Both the position numbers and the translations under genes were made by a program. Positions 26,112-33,883 of a stretch of DNA of 40,042 bases are shown here, piece after piece; within the stretch, counting starts at the first letter, position 1; each line of letters starts with the position of its first letter. The notes beneath the pieces were generated by a model. The model saw nothing but the letters and a program-made list of their open reading frames with translations. It ran no database searches and had not been told where the DNA came from. Where the stretch lies: the NCBI GenBank assembly GCA_905478555.1, contig CAJQIZ010000013.1:1-40042 (forward strand). Reading direction: 5' to 3'. The stretch is from an uncultured Flavobacteriales bacterium (GTDB lineage: Bacteria; Bacteroidota; Bacteroidia; Flavobacteriales; BACL11).

Positions 26112-27362
26112 ATGAATTTTTTTTCTTTTTTAATTTCTTTCCTTTTCTTAATTAATTGTAATGCTCAAACTATTACAAACTACACTACTGCAGATGGGCT
26201 TTTAAATAATTTTGTAGAATGTATAGACGTAGATGTAGATGATAATATATGGTTTGGTACTTCAGTTGGACTTCAAGGGTTAAATCCATTATCATCTTCT
26301 TGGGAAATCTATAATTTAGTAGGCCCACTATCTGGCATGGTTTCAGAAAATGTTAAAGAAATTAAATTAACCAAAAACCCACTACTTGTTGTTCAGGAAC
26401 AATTTTGGATAGGTACTGATTTTGGAGCTCAAGTTGTTAATCCTGGGAATCCTTCTTGGATAACTTATGATAATACAAATGGTCTTGTTGGAAATCAAGT
26501 TAAAAGTATTGATGAAGATGAAAATGGAGGAACATGGATTGGAACTAACCAAGGGGTTTCTTATTTTGATGGTAACTCTTGGGTGTCTTACTCTTCTCCT
26601 GACTTACATTGGAGTGGGGTGAATGCTACAGTTTTTGACTCTAATGGAGATAAGTGGTTTGCTTCACCACTAGGTGGTGTTACTCATTTTGATGGAACAA
26701 CATTTACTGTATACGATACTTCAAACGGATTACTTTCACAAAATGTAACTGCGTTACTAATCGATAACCAGGATAATAAGTGGATAGGGACTGGAAGTGG
26801 AATGTCGGTTTTGAATGCATCTAATACATCTTTTACTCAGCATACTAGGATGTATATAATGCCTCCTCCAGACACTTTAAATCCTGTGGTGGATATTGCA
26901 ATGGATTCATATGGAAGAATATGGGTTGCTATTTATGTTGGTTATTTGGCGGAAGGTGGGATAGCTTATTGGGATGGAAATCATTGGGAAGATTTTCATG
27001 TTTCAGATGGATTAGTTGGGCCAAATGTAAGAGGATTAGCAATTGATTCTGAAGATAATGTTTGGGTAGCAACTAGTACAGGAGTTTCTAAAATATCTTC
27101 TATTCCTAGTTCTTTAAATTCTGTTTCTATCTCAAATGTTGAGGTATTTCCAAATCCTTCTTCTGGAATTATAACAGTTTCATGTGATGAGAATCTTAAA
27201 AATATAGAAGTATATAATGTATTAGGTAGTTTAATACAATCTGAAAAGATTCATTTTCAAAATGAAATTTCAATTAATTTATCTCATCTTTCATCCGGAA
27301 TATATCATCTCGTTTTGCGTAATGAAAACCTAATTCTAAATCAGAAGATTATTATAGAATAA
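26112..27362 (+). CDS. Two-component-regulator-type propeller protein with T9SS signal
   Basis: A 416-residue secreted beta-propeller. A signal peptide (1-18, NCNAQ) is followed by repeated propeller blades with the pattern DxxxxxWxGTxxGxxxxN, for example NIWFGTSVGLQGLN, QFWIGTDFGAQVVN, GTWIGTNQGVSYFDG, KWIGTGSGMSVLN and NVWVATSTGVSKIS. The type A sorting domain begins with VFPNPS near 344. No histidine kinase or DNA-binding part is present, so it is likely a binding or scaffold protein at the surface. It sits between the two CotH genes. A 37-base gap follows before CotH 2, containing only a weak -7-like TAACTTTA. Confidence 0.88.
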   Translation: MNFFSFLISFLFLINCNAQTITNYTTADGLLNNFVECIDVDVDDNIWFGTSVGLQGLNPLSSSWEIYNLVGPLSGMVSENVKEIKLTKNPLLVVQEQFWIGTDFGAQVVNPGNPSWITYDNTNGLVGNQVKSIDEDENGGTWIGTNQGVSYFDGNSWVSYSSPDLHWSGVNATVFDSNGDKWFASPLGGVTHFDGTTFTVYDTSNGLLSQNVTALLIDNQDNKWIGTGSGMSVLNASNTSFTQHTRMYIMPPPDTLNPVVDIAMDSYGRIWVAIYVGYLAEGGIAYWDGNHWEDFHVSDGLVGPNVRGLAIDSEDNVWVATSTGVSKISSIPSSLNSVSISNVEVFPNPSSGIITVSCDENLKNIEVYNVLGSLIQSEKIHFQNEISINLSHLSSGIYHLVLRNENLILNQKIIIE

Positions 27363-27399
27363 GTTTCTTTTAATTTTTTAACTTTACAAAAAATTTAAA

Positions 27400-29598
27400 A
27401 TGAGAAAAATAATATCTTTACTTATCGTTATATCTTGTTCTTTTTCTACTTTCTCTCAAGATGTTTTTGATGTTGGAATCCGAAAAATTGAAATCTTTTT
27501 TAGTGACCCTAATTGGGATGATACTCTTGATGTATATTACTCCAATGATATTGGAGAACGATTAGTAGCTGATTCAATTTTGATAGATGGAATAGCTGAT
27601 CAAAATGTAGGAATTAAGTACAAGGGAAACAGCTCTTATAATGTAAGTAATATCAAAAATCCAATGAATATAAAGTTGGATTACATCAATAATGGGCAAT
27701 CAATTGATGGTTATAATGTATTGAAATTATCAAATGGATTTAGAGATCCATCATTTGTACGTGAAGTATTAAGTTATGAAATGGCAAGGGAGTACATGCC
27801 TTCTCCAAAAGCAACTTATGCTAATGTCTTTGTTAATGGCACTTTAATTGGGTTGTATACTTGTGTGCAATCTATAGATAATGATTTTACAAACGAGCAT
27901 TTTTATGAGCGTAAAGGTCCTTTTTTCAAAGTTGAAAATACATCTGTTCAAGTTGTAGGTTGTCCTCCAGGTCCTAATGGGATTTTAAAATATTTCTCAG
28001 ATACAAATTGTTATCAAAAAGCTTATGAAATGGAGTCTACTAATGACTGGCAGAAACTAAGTAATTTTTTGGATACTTTAAATAATTATTTTACTGAGGT
28101 TGAAAATGTAATGGATATTGACCGTACACTTTGGATGATGGCTTTTGAAAATTTAACGGTTTGTTTGGATGGTCCTATTAATTCTATTCCTCATAATTTT
28201 TATTTATTTAAGGATAATAATGGTAGATTCTCTCCTTTATTGTGGGATATGAATATGGCTTTTGGAACTTTCACTAGTGGTTTACCTAGTCCTGTGCAAC
28301 TTTCAGATTTACAAGAATTAGATATTTTTCATAATAGTAATGATGCTAGCAATATGCTAACTACTCAAGTGTTTTCTTCTGATAGATACAAAAAAATGTA
28401 TGTTGCTCATATGCGTACTATTTTGAATGAGCAGTTCGCTAATAATAATTACAGTACAAGAGCTTCACAATTGCAACAATTAATTGATACTGATGTAAAC
28501 ACAGATCCAAACACCTTTTATTCTTATACTGATTTTACATCTAACATGAGTAGTTCAGTAGCTAATATTGTAGGTGTCTCAGAATTGATGAACGCAAGAG
28601 TTTCTCATTTACAAGGGCTCAATGAGTTTACTTCAACTCCTCCAACAGTTTCGTTATTGAATAATACTTCTGTTTTGCCTCATACTTCTGTGAGTATTAC
28701 GGCAAATATATATAATGCGAATTATGTATATTTAGGATATAGGTTTAGATTTTCAGATAAATTTGTAAAAATTCAGATGTTTGATGATGGAAACAATGGT
28801 GATGGAACTGCAGGAGATGGGATATATGGAGCAATAATAAATGTAGATGCTAGAGATATTCAGTATTATGTTTATGCGGAAAATACGGATGCAGGGATTT
28901 TTTCTCCTGAAAGAGCGGAAAAAGAATTTCATCAGATTGCAGTTGTTAGTGGATTGGTAATAAATGAAATAATGGCGGCTAACCTTTCTGTTTTAACGGA
29001 TCAAAGTGGAGAGTATGATGATTGGGTAGAACTGTATAATGGTGGAAATTCTGCAATTAACTTAAACGGATTTTTTCTTTCGGATAATGAAAATGATCTT
29101 ACTAAATGGTCTTTCCCAAATACTACTATTCAACCTAATGATTATCTTATTGTTTGGTGCGATACTGCTGGGAATTCTCAAAGTGGTTTACATACTACAT
29201 ACCGACTATCTGCAGATCAAGAAGAAGTGTATTTGTCAGACCCAACTGGAGTAGTTGTAGATGCAGTTCATTTTGTAAATATGCCAACTGATGTTGCTTA
29301 TGCCAGAGTACCAAATGGGAATGGGGTGTTTACACATCAATCAGAAACCCAAGGAAAGATAAATCAGATTATTAGTTCTGTTTCGGAAACCTTCACACAA
29401 AAAATGAGGGTGTATCCTAATCCTTCAAATAGTAAAATATATGTGTTGGGAACTATGGATAAAATTGAAGTTTATAATATGATTGGTGAGTTAGTTTTTA
29501 CTTCAAATAATAAAACTACAATTAATATCTCAGATTGGAAAAGTGGAATTTATTTTGTGAAATCTGGAGCTGCTGTGGTGAAAATAATAAAACAATAA
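27400..29598 (+). CDS. CotH-family secreted protein kinase 2 with lamin-tail domain
   Basis: A 732-residue paralogue of CotH 1 with the same domain order. It has a signal peptide (1-19, STFSQ) and a CotH domain with VGIKYKGNSSYN, NPMNIKLDYI, VLKLSNGFRDPSFVREVLSYE, CLDGPI...HNFYLFKD and LWDMNMAFG (about 281-289). A lamin-tail domain begins LVINEIMAAN near 518, and the type A sorting domain begins VYPNPS near 671. Both conserved Asp positions of the kinase core are kept, so activity is plausible. It is followed by a lipoprotein gene and the VTC/DUF4956 pair in the same orientation. Confidence 0.9.
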   Translation: MRKIISLLIVISCSFSTFSQDVFDVGIRKIEIFFSDPNWDDTLDVYYSNDIGERLVADSILIDGIADQNVGIKYKGNSSYNVSNIKNPMNIKLDYINNGQSIDGYNVLKLSNGFRDPSFVREVLSYEMAREYMPSPKATYANVFVNGTLIGLYTCVQSIDNDFTNEHFYERKGPFFKVENTSVQVVGCPPGPNGILKYFSDTNCYQKAYEMESTNDWQKLSNFLDTLNNYFTEVENVMDIDRTLWMMAFENLTVCLDGPINSIPHNFYLFKDNNGRFSPLLWDMNMAFGTFTSGLPSPVQLSDLQELDIFHNSNDASNMLTTQVFSSDRYKKMYVAHMRTILNEQFANNNYSTRASQLQQLIDTDVNTDPNTFYSYTDFTSNMSSSVANIVGVSELMNARVSHLQGLNEFTSTPPTVSLLNNTSVLPHTSVSITANIYNANYVYLGYRFRFSDKFVKIQMFDDGNNGDGTAGDGIYGAIINVDARDIQYYVYAENTDAGIFSPERAEKEFHQIAVVSGLVINEIMAANLSVLTDQSGEYDDWVELYNGGNSAINLNGFFLSDNENDLTKWSFPNTTIQPNDYLIVWCDTAGNSQSGLHTTYRLSADQEEVYLSDPTGVVVDAVHFVNMPTDVAYARVPNGNGVFTHQSETQGKINQIISSVSETFTQKMRVYPNPSNSKIYVLGTMDKIEVYNMIGELVFTSNNKTTINISDWKSGIYFVKSGAAVVKIIKQ

Positions 29599-29645
29599 CT
29601 ATGAAACATGAAAAGTCTACAATCACTTTTTGGAACTTATTAAAA

Positions 29646-30056
29646 ATGAGTAAAAAAACAGTATTTTTAATTTCTGTAATGTTGTTTTTTTCTTCTTGTG
29701 AAAAAGTTGCTGGAGAAGGAGGGACTTCTGTAATAAATGGAAAAGTAACTTATTTTACTACTTCTTATAATGCGCAAACATCAATGATGGATACTAGTTA
29801 TTACCCAAAGGCAGGGAAAGATATTTATATTATTTATTCCGATAATGAGGATGATATTTTTAACGATAAAACAGAAACAGATTGGAATGGAAACTTCCAT
29901 TTTCAGTATTTAAGGAAAGGTGATTATACTCTTTATACTTATGTAGATAGTTTAGTAGTTAATTCTGTAAATTATGATTTTCCAGTTTTCCGACATCTAA
30001 ACATTTCTGAAAACAATTCTACCAATATAATAGAAGATTTTATTATTTTAAAATAG
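29646..30056 (+). CDS. Small lipoprotein with carboxypeptidase-regulatory-like fold
   Basis: A 136-residue lipoprotein. The signal has the lipobox FFSSC at residues 14-18. The mature part (VINGKVTY..., AGKDIYIIYSD, ETDWNGNFHFQYLRKGDYTLYTY) fits a carboxypeptidase-regulatory-like or prealbumin-like Ig domain common in surface proteins of this phylum. No enzymatic motif was seen. The frame also has an ATG at 29601, just after the CotH 2 stop; I prefer 29646 because it gives a normal-length lipoprotein signal. The stop overlaps the GTG start of the VTC gene by one base (TAGTG). I assume it belongs to the CotH-VTC operon. Confidence 0.78.
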   Translation: MSKKTVFLISVMLFFSSCEKVAGEGGTSVINGKVTYFTTSYNAQTSMMDTSYYPKAGKDIYIIYSDNEDDIFNDKTETDWNGNFHFQYLRKGDYTLYTYVDSLVVNSVNYDFPVFRHLNISENNSTNIIEDFIILK

Positions 30057-30820
30057 TGGAAAATATTAATTCTATTATACAATCTTTTAATCCAATTTCT
30101 CTTTCAGAAATGGATGATGTGAAATTAATGAGCAGAACTGATACTAAGTTTGCTTTTAACGCGTCTCATCTTCAATTAATTTTAAGTAAACTAAAGGAAT
30201 ATTATTCTGTATTAGAAATTGATGGAAAAAGAATGCACGATTATAAATCATTGTATTTCGATACCAAAGAAAGAAAATTTTATTTAGATCATCATAATGG
30301 AAGAGTAAATAGAAATAAAATTAGGTTTAGAGAATATGTGGGTAGTGGTCTCACCTTTTTAGAAATAAAACTAAAAAATAACAAAGGTAAAACGATTAAA
30401 AAACGAATAAAAGTAGATTCTATAACAGACGATCTATCAGATAAACAACAAAAATATATTGATAAAATTGTTGGAAATAAGTTAGAGGTGAGTGCAAAAC
30501 AGTGGATTGACTTTAGTAGAGTTACATTTGTTCATAATACTCATTTAGAGCGACTTACAATGGACATGAATCTTACTTTTAAGAATAAAATAAAAGAAGG
30601 AGATTTGAAAAATATTGTTATTGCAGAGGTTAAACAAGAAAGAATGAGTAGGAGTTCTGATTTTATGAAAATTGCAAAAGAAATCAGTATTTTGCCTGTC
30701 AAAATTAGTAAATATTGTATTTCAACTTTAGAGTTGAATCCTGAGATAAAACAAAACCGATTTAAAGAAAAAGTATTATTTATAAATAAATTAAAATTAC
30801 AGAAAAATGAATCCAAGTAA
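30056..30820 (+). CDS. VTC-domain protein (polyphosphate polymerase-like, triphosphate tunnel fold)
   Basis: A 254-residue cytoplasmic protein with a VTC domain, the triphosphate tunnel metalloenzyme fold of yeast Vtc4 polyphosphate polymerase. Motifs seen are RTDTKFAF at about 26-33, YKSLYFDT, the basic NKIRFREY strand, FLEIKLKN (E-x-K), KKRIKVDS, IAEVKQER and the C-terminal KISKYCIST. The basic tunnel residues and acidic metal ligands appear conserved, so phosphate-chain chemistry is likely. The start is GTG, chosen because it overlaps the lipoprotein stop; an ATG 18 codons downstream would remove little. It overlaps the DUF4956 start by 14 bases. To my recollection, VTC proteins recur beside DUF4956 and CotH genes. 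Confidence 0.87.
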   Translation: MENINSIIQSFNPISLSEMDDVKLMSRTDTKFAFNASHLQLILSKLKEYYSVLEIDGKRMHDYKSLYFDTKERKFYLDHHNGRVNRNKIRFREYVGSGLTFLEIKLKNNKGKTIKKRIKVDSITDDLSDKQQKYIDKIVGNKLEVSAKQWIDFSRVTFVHNTHLERLTMDMNLTFKNKIKEGDLKNIVIAEVKQERMSRSSDFMKIAKEISILPVKISKYCISTLELNPEIKQNRFKEKVLFINKLKLQKNESK

Positions 30821-31754
30821 CCTTTTAAAAACAACATCAAAATTAGTCTCAATAATTGCTTTTATGATGTTATTAATCTTTCCTCAAACTAGTTTTAGTC
30901 AAGTTGATATTTCTAATCAACTAGATATTGAGTTAAACACTAATGAAGTAGAATTAGAAGATGAGAAAAATAATGATAAGGTAGAGAAGAAAGGAAAAAG
31001 TAAAAGAGAAAAATTAGAGAAGGAACTTAATCGTCTTGATGAATTAAAATATTCTACTAATAACAATGATGTAGAAGAATTAAAAGAAATAGAAAAACAG
31101 ATAAAGGAAGTTAAAAATGAAATAAAAATTCTATTTAATGAACCAGAATTCTTAGGAACTCCAATTTATGATGCAGAAGATTTTTGGAAATTAATGACAA
31201 AAGGTATTTTTAACTTATTTATAATTTTAATTATTGTAAGGTATATCTATTATCCTGTAACCAGAAATAAAGATTATTTATTTACTTTTTTACTAATTAG
31301 TTTAACTGTGTTTTTACTTTGTGTACTTCTGGATAGTGTGAAACTTGAATTAGGTTTTGCTCTTGGTTTGTTTGCTATTTTTGGGATTATTAGATACAGA
31401 ACTGACCCTATTCCTATTAAGGAAATGACTTATTTGTTTTTAGTGATTGGTATATCTGTAGTTAATGCATTAGCAAATAAAAAGATTAGTCATGCTGAAC
31501 TTCTATTTGCTAATTTATTGATTGTATTTGTCACTTTTGGTATGGAAAGAATTTGGCTTTTAAGACACGAAAGTAGAAAAAATGTTATATACGAGAAGAT
31601 TGAGTTAATTGTACCTGAAAGAAGAGAAGAGTTAATTGAAGATTTGAAGAAAAGGACAGGTATTGATATAATTAGAATTGAAATCAGAAGAATTGATTTT
31701 CTGAAAGATGTTGCAAATATCAGAATTTTCTATTATGAAGACGATAAGAAATAG
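30807..31754 (+). CDS. DUF4956 membrane protein with signal peptide and coiled coil
   Basis: A 315-residue inner-membrane protein. It starts with a probable cleavable signal peptide (1-31, TSFSQ), then a charged periplasmic coiled-coil stretch (about 45-110, KSKREKLEKELNRLDELK...). The DUF4956 core has four or five hydrophobic segments (about 130-150, 155-173, 176-190, 198-214 and 221-238), including the family signature LGLFAIFGIIRYRTD. A soluble tail follows (VPERREELIEDLKKRTGIDII). The role of DUF4956 is unknown; overlap with the VTC gene suggests that the two products act together, perhaps as enzyme and membrane partner or channel. The last 20 bases overlap the DUF2490 gene. Confidence 0.87.
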   Translation: MNPSNLLKTTSKLVSIIAFMMLLIFPQTSFSQVDISNQLDIELNTNEVELEDEKNNDKVEKKGKSKREKLEKELNRLDELKYSTNNNDVEELKEIEKQIKEVKNEIKILFNEPEFLGTPIYDAEDFWKLMTKGIFNLFIILIIVRYIYYPVTRNKDYLFTFLLISLTVFLLCVLLDSVKLELGFALGLFAIFGIIRYRTDPIPIKEMTYLFLVIGISVVNALANKKISHAELLFANLLIVFVTFGMERIWLLRHESRKNVIYEKIELIVPERREELIEDLKKRTGIDIIRIEIRRIDFLKDVANIRIFYYEDDKK

Positions 31755-32376
31755 TACATTCCTTTTATTATTCTGTTCGATATCTGTATATTCTCAGCAA
31801 GCTGATTTTCAGAACTGGTCTAGTTTTAAACTTTCAAAAAAGGTTTATAAACGAACTAATATTTCTGTTAAAGAGGGGGTAAGGTTTAGAGAGAATTCTT
31901 CCTTAATAAAAAAGGTTTTTACAGATGTAAAACTATCTCATCGAATTAAGAAAACAGATTTAGAAATATCGATTGGTTATAGACTTGCAGATGAATACGA
32001 TATTACTTTTTCTTCTGAGTATAAATACCGATACTATTGCGATTTTGCTAATGAATATAAGTTTAAAAGGTTCACTTTTTCTTTTAGAGAGAGGTTTCAG
32101 TTACAAGGAAAAAATACCTATTTTACTCCTTTGTTTCGACAAAAGGTGGAAATGTCCTATAATGTGAGAAAAACTCCTTTTAAACCTTATGTTCAATTGG
32201 AGCTCTTTATAAATTTCGATGATCAGTTAGAGAAGATGAGATATACTGCAGGTTTTGCTCATCCATTAACTAAAGATTTAAATGCTACTTTGTTTTATAG
32301 AATTCAGCAGGAATTCAATACCTCTATTGGAGAAAATTTATTTATTTTAGGAACCTCTTTAAGTTATAAATTATGA
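31735..32376 (+). CDS. DUF2490 outer-membrane-type protein
   Basis: A 213-residue protein with a signal peptide (1-20, SVYSQ) and alternating beta strands rich in aromatic and charged residues (KRTNISVKEGVRFRE, LEISIGYRLADEY, RYYCDFANEYKFKRF, PYVQLELFI, LNATLFYRIQQEFN), ending in TSLSYKL. This fits DUF2490, a predicted small outer-membrane barrel. The frame extends nine codons upstream inside the DUF4956 gene; I chose the ATG at 31735 because it begins the signal peptide. It overlaps DUF4956 by 20 bases and cdd by 4, so it is part of the operon. It may be the outer-membrane end of the CotH/VTC system. Confidence 0.83.
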   Translation: MKTIRNSTFLLLFCSISVYSQQADFQNWSSFKLSKKVYKRTNISVKEGVRFRENSSLIKKVFTDVKLSHRIKKTDLEISIGYRLADEYDITFSSEYKYRYYCDFANEYKFKRFTFSFRERFQLQGKNTYFTPLFRQKVEMSYNVRKTPFKPYVQLELFINFDDQLEKMRYTAGFAHPLTKDLNATLFYRIQQEFNTSIGENLFILGTSLSYKL

Positions 32377-32861
32377 TAGAAAAGAAAATTACCACAACAT
32401 TTTACCAAACAGATTATAATTCGTTAAGCTCATTAGAAAAGAATTTAATTGACCTATCTAATCAATCTTTAAATGAAGCATATGCTCCTTATTCTGGATT
32501 TATGGTAGGTGCTGTTGTTTTGTTAGAGAATGGAGAAATCATTTCTGGGAACAATCAAGAAAATGTTGCGTATCCATCTGGTTTATGTGCCGAGAGAGTA
32601 GCTATTTATTATGCTGGTGCAAAATTTCCTAATGTGAAAGTTAGCTCTATTGCTATATCAGCAAAATCAAAAAAGTTTGAAATTAAGGATGTTATTTCTC
32701 CTTGTGGTGCTTGTAGGCAAGCTATAGCAGAATATGAAGTAAAACAAGAAGAAAATATCAGAATATTATTACATCAATCAGATAATAGTATTTTAATTGT
32801 AGAATCAGTTTCTGATTTACTTCCATTTATGTTTAAGAGTAAAGGGCTTCAAAATTTCTAG
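32373..32861 (+). CDS. cdd: Cytidine deaminase
   Basis: Zinc enzyme converting cytidine and deoxycytidine to (deoxy)uridine in pyrimidine salvage; cytoplasmic, 162 residues. The first zinc motif is CAERVAIYYA (Cys plus catalytic Glu, near 70), and the second is PCGACRQAIAEYE (about 112-124). AYAPYSGFMVGA precedes them. Three cysteine ligands mark the homotetrameric type. Its ATG overlaps the DUF2490 stop (ATGA), so this housekeeping gene is translated from the end of the accessory operon. Its 3' end overlaps the convergent Sua5-family gene by 4 bases. Confidence 0.95.
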   Translation: MIEKKITTTFYQTDYNSLSSLEKNLIDLSNQSLNEAYAPYSGFMVGAVVLLENGEIISGNNQENVAYPSGLCAERVAIYYAGAKFPNVKVSSIAISAKSKKFEIKDVISPCGACRQAIAEYEVKQEENIRILLHQSDNSILIVESVSDLLPFMFKSKGLQNF

Positions 32862-33472
32862 AGAATTAATTTTCCTTTGGCTTGTCTTATTATTTCAAAA
32901 TCATTTCCTGTACAATCTACAATTGTAGAAGGTTGTATTCCAGTAAACCCTCCATCAATTACAATATCTACTAAGTGTTTTAGTTTCTCATAAATTAATT
33001 CTGGATTTGTACTATGTTCCAATATTTCATCATCTTCTTTTACAGAAGTGGTGATTATAGGATTTCCTAGTTGAAGAACAATTTCTAGTGGTATGTTATG
33101 ATTTGGTACCCTAATACCTATTGTTTTTTTATTGATTTTAAAAAGTTTTGGAATGCTATTGTTTGCATTTAAAATAAAAGTAAAAGGACCTGGTAAATTC
33201 CTTTTCATTAATTTATAAGTACTGTTATCTATTGGTTTTGTGAAATCTGAAATATGACTTAAATCGGAACAGATAAAAGAGAAGTTATTTTTTTTAATGT
33301 TTATCCCTTTTATTTTTGCTATTCGTTCTACTGCTTTTTTATTAAAAATATCGCATCCAATTCCGTATACAGTGTCAGAGGGGTATACAATTACTCCACC
33401 ATCTCTTAAGCACTCTATTACTTTTTTTATTTCTCGGCTATTAGGATTGTCTGGGTGTATTTTTAAAATCAT
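32858..33472 (-). CDS. Sua5/YciO/YrdC-family L-threonylcarbamoyladenylate synthase
   Basis: A 204-residue cytoplasmic protein of the Sua5/YciO/YrdC family, which makes threonylcarbamoyl-AMP for the t6A modification of tRNAs. Features: IECLRDGGVIVYPSDTVYGIGCDIFN, the KIKGINIKKNNFSFI segment (normally KxRxxxxP, here altered), LMKRNLPGPFTFIL, IGIRVPNH, and a final STIVDCTG. The altered KxR region resembles the YciO subgroup, so true t6A function is likely but not proven. It overlaps the cdd 3' end. Two tiny membrane-protein genes lie directly upstream on the same strand with 1- and 0-base gaps. Confidence 0.88.
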   Translation of the reverse strand: MILKIHPDNPNSREIKKVIECLRDGGVIVYPSDTVYGIGCDIFNKKAVERIAKIKGINIKKNNFSFICSDLSHISDFTKPIDNSTYKLMKRNLPGPFTFILNANNSIPKLFKINKKTIGIRVPNHNIPLEIVLQLGNPIITTSVKEDDEILEHSTNPELIYEKLKHLVDIVIDGGFTGIQPSTIVDCTGNDFEIIRQAKGKLIL

Positions 33473-33473
33473 A

Positions 33474-33593
33474 TTATGATATTATCCATTGTAAAATAAT
33501 GTAAAGAATTGTTAAGTCTATAAACAGTAGTACTCCAAATAAAGTAGGATTTTCTTCATACAATTCCTTAAGTTTATCTAAAAAATGTTTCAT
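33474..33593 (-). CDS. 39-residue single-TM membrane protein
   Basis: A very short gene: ATG at 33593-33591, stop at 33476-33474, 39 residues. It begins MKHFLDKLKELYEENP with a short amphipathic helix and ends in one hydrophobic helix (about 18-37, FGVLLFIDLTILYIILQWI). Its ATG directly follows the TAA of the upstream 62-residue gene, and its stop is 1 base from the Sua5-family start, so translational coupling of all three is likely. The regular helix-plus-TM pattern and tight packing argue that it is real. Function unknown. Confidence 0.68.
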   Translation of the reverse strand: MKHFLDKLKELYEENPTLFGVLLFIDLTILYIILQWIIS

Positions 33594-33782
33594 TTATTTT
33601 CGGATTTTTAATATGGATTTAGCAAGGTACAGAGGTATTGCTGCTCCTATAAAACTTGCCCAAACTGGTATATTATATTTGTTTATTGTAATATTCCATC
33701 CGTAAAATATACGGATTAAATTTAAGATACCTAATATAAATAGAAATATAGAAACTGTTGTTAGTAAGTTGTTTTTTTTCAT
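33594..33782 (-). CDS. 62-residue two-helix membrane protein
   Basis: A small membrane protein starting MKKNNLLTTVSIFLF, with two hydrophobic segments (about 6-27 and 38-55) and a basic end (SILKIRK). Longer starts exist at ATG 33800 and TTG 33803, but the ATG at 33782 gives a normal positively charged N-terminus. The stop TAA is directly followed by the ATG of the 39-residue gene. Function unknown; it is first in a presumed operon with the 39-residue gene and the Sua5-family gene. Confidence 0.7.
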   Translation of the reverse strand: MKKNNLLTTVSIFLFILGILNLIRIFYGWNITINKYNIPVWASFIGAAIPLYLAKSILKIRK

Positions 33783-33883
33783 AACTATAAATTTATGCAT
33801 CAAACTTAAGAATTATTTTCAATTATTTCCTAATTAGTATGGGTATGGCAGATATATTTATGTAATACATGTATTACTCAGTG

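Noticed and set aside
31708-31734. Nine-codon extension of the DUF2490 gene
   Set aside because: It lies within the DUF4956 gene, and the signal peptide begins at the ATG at 31735.
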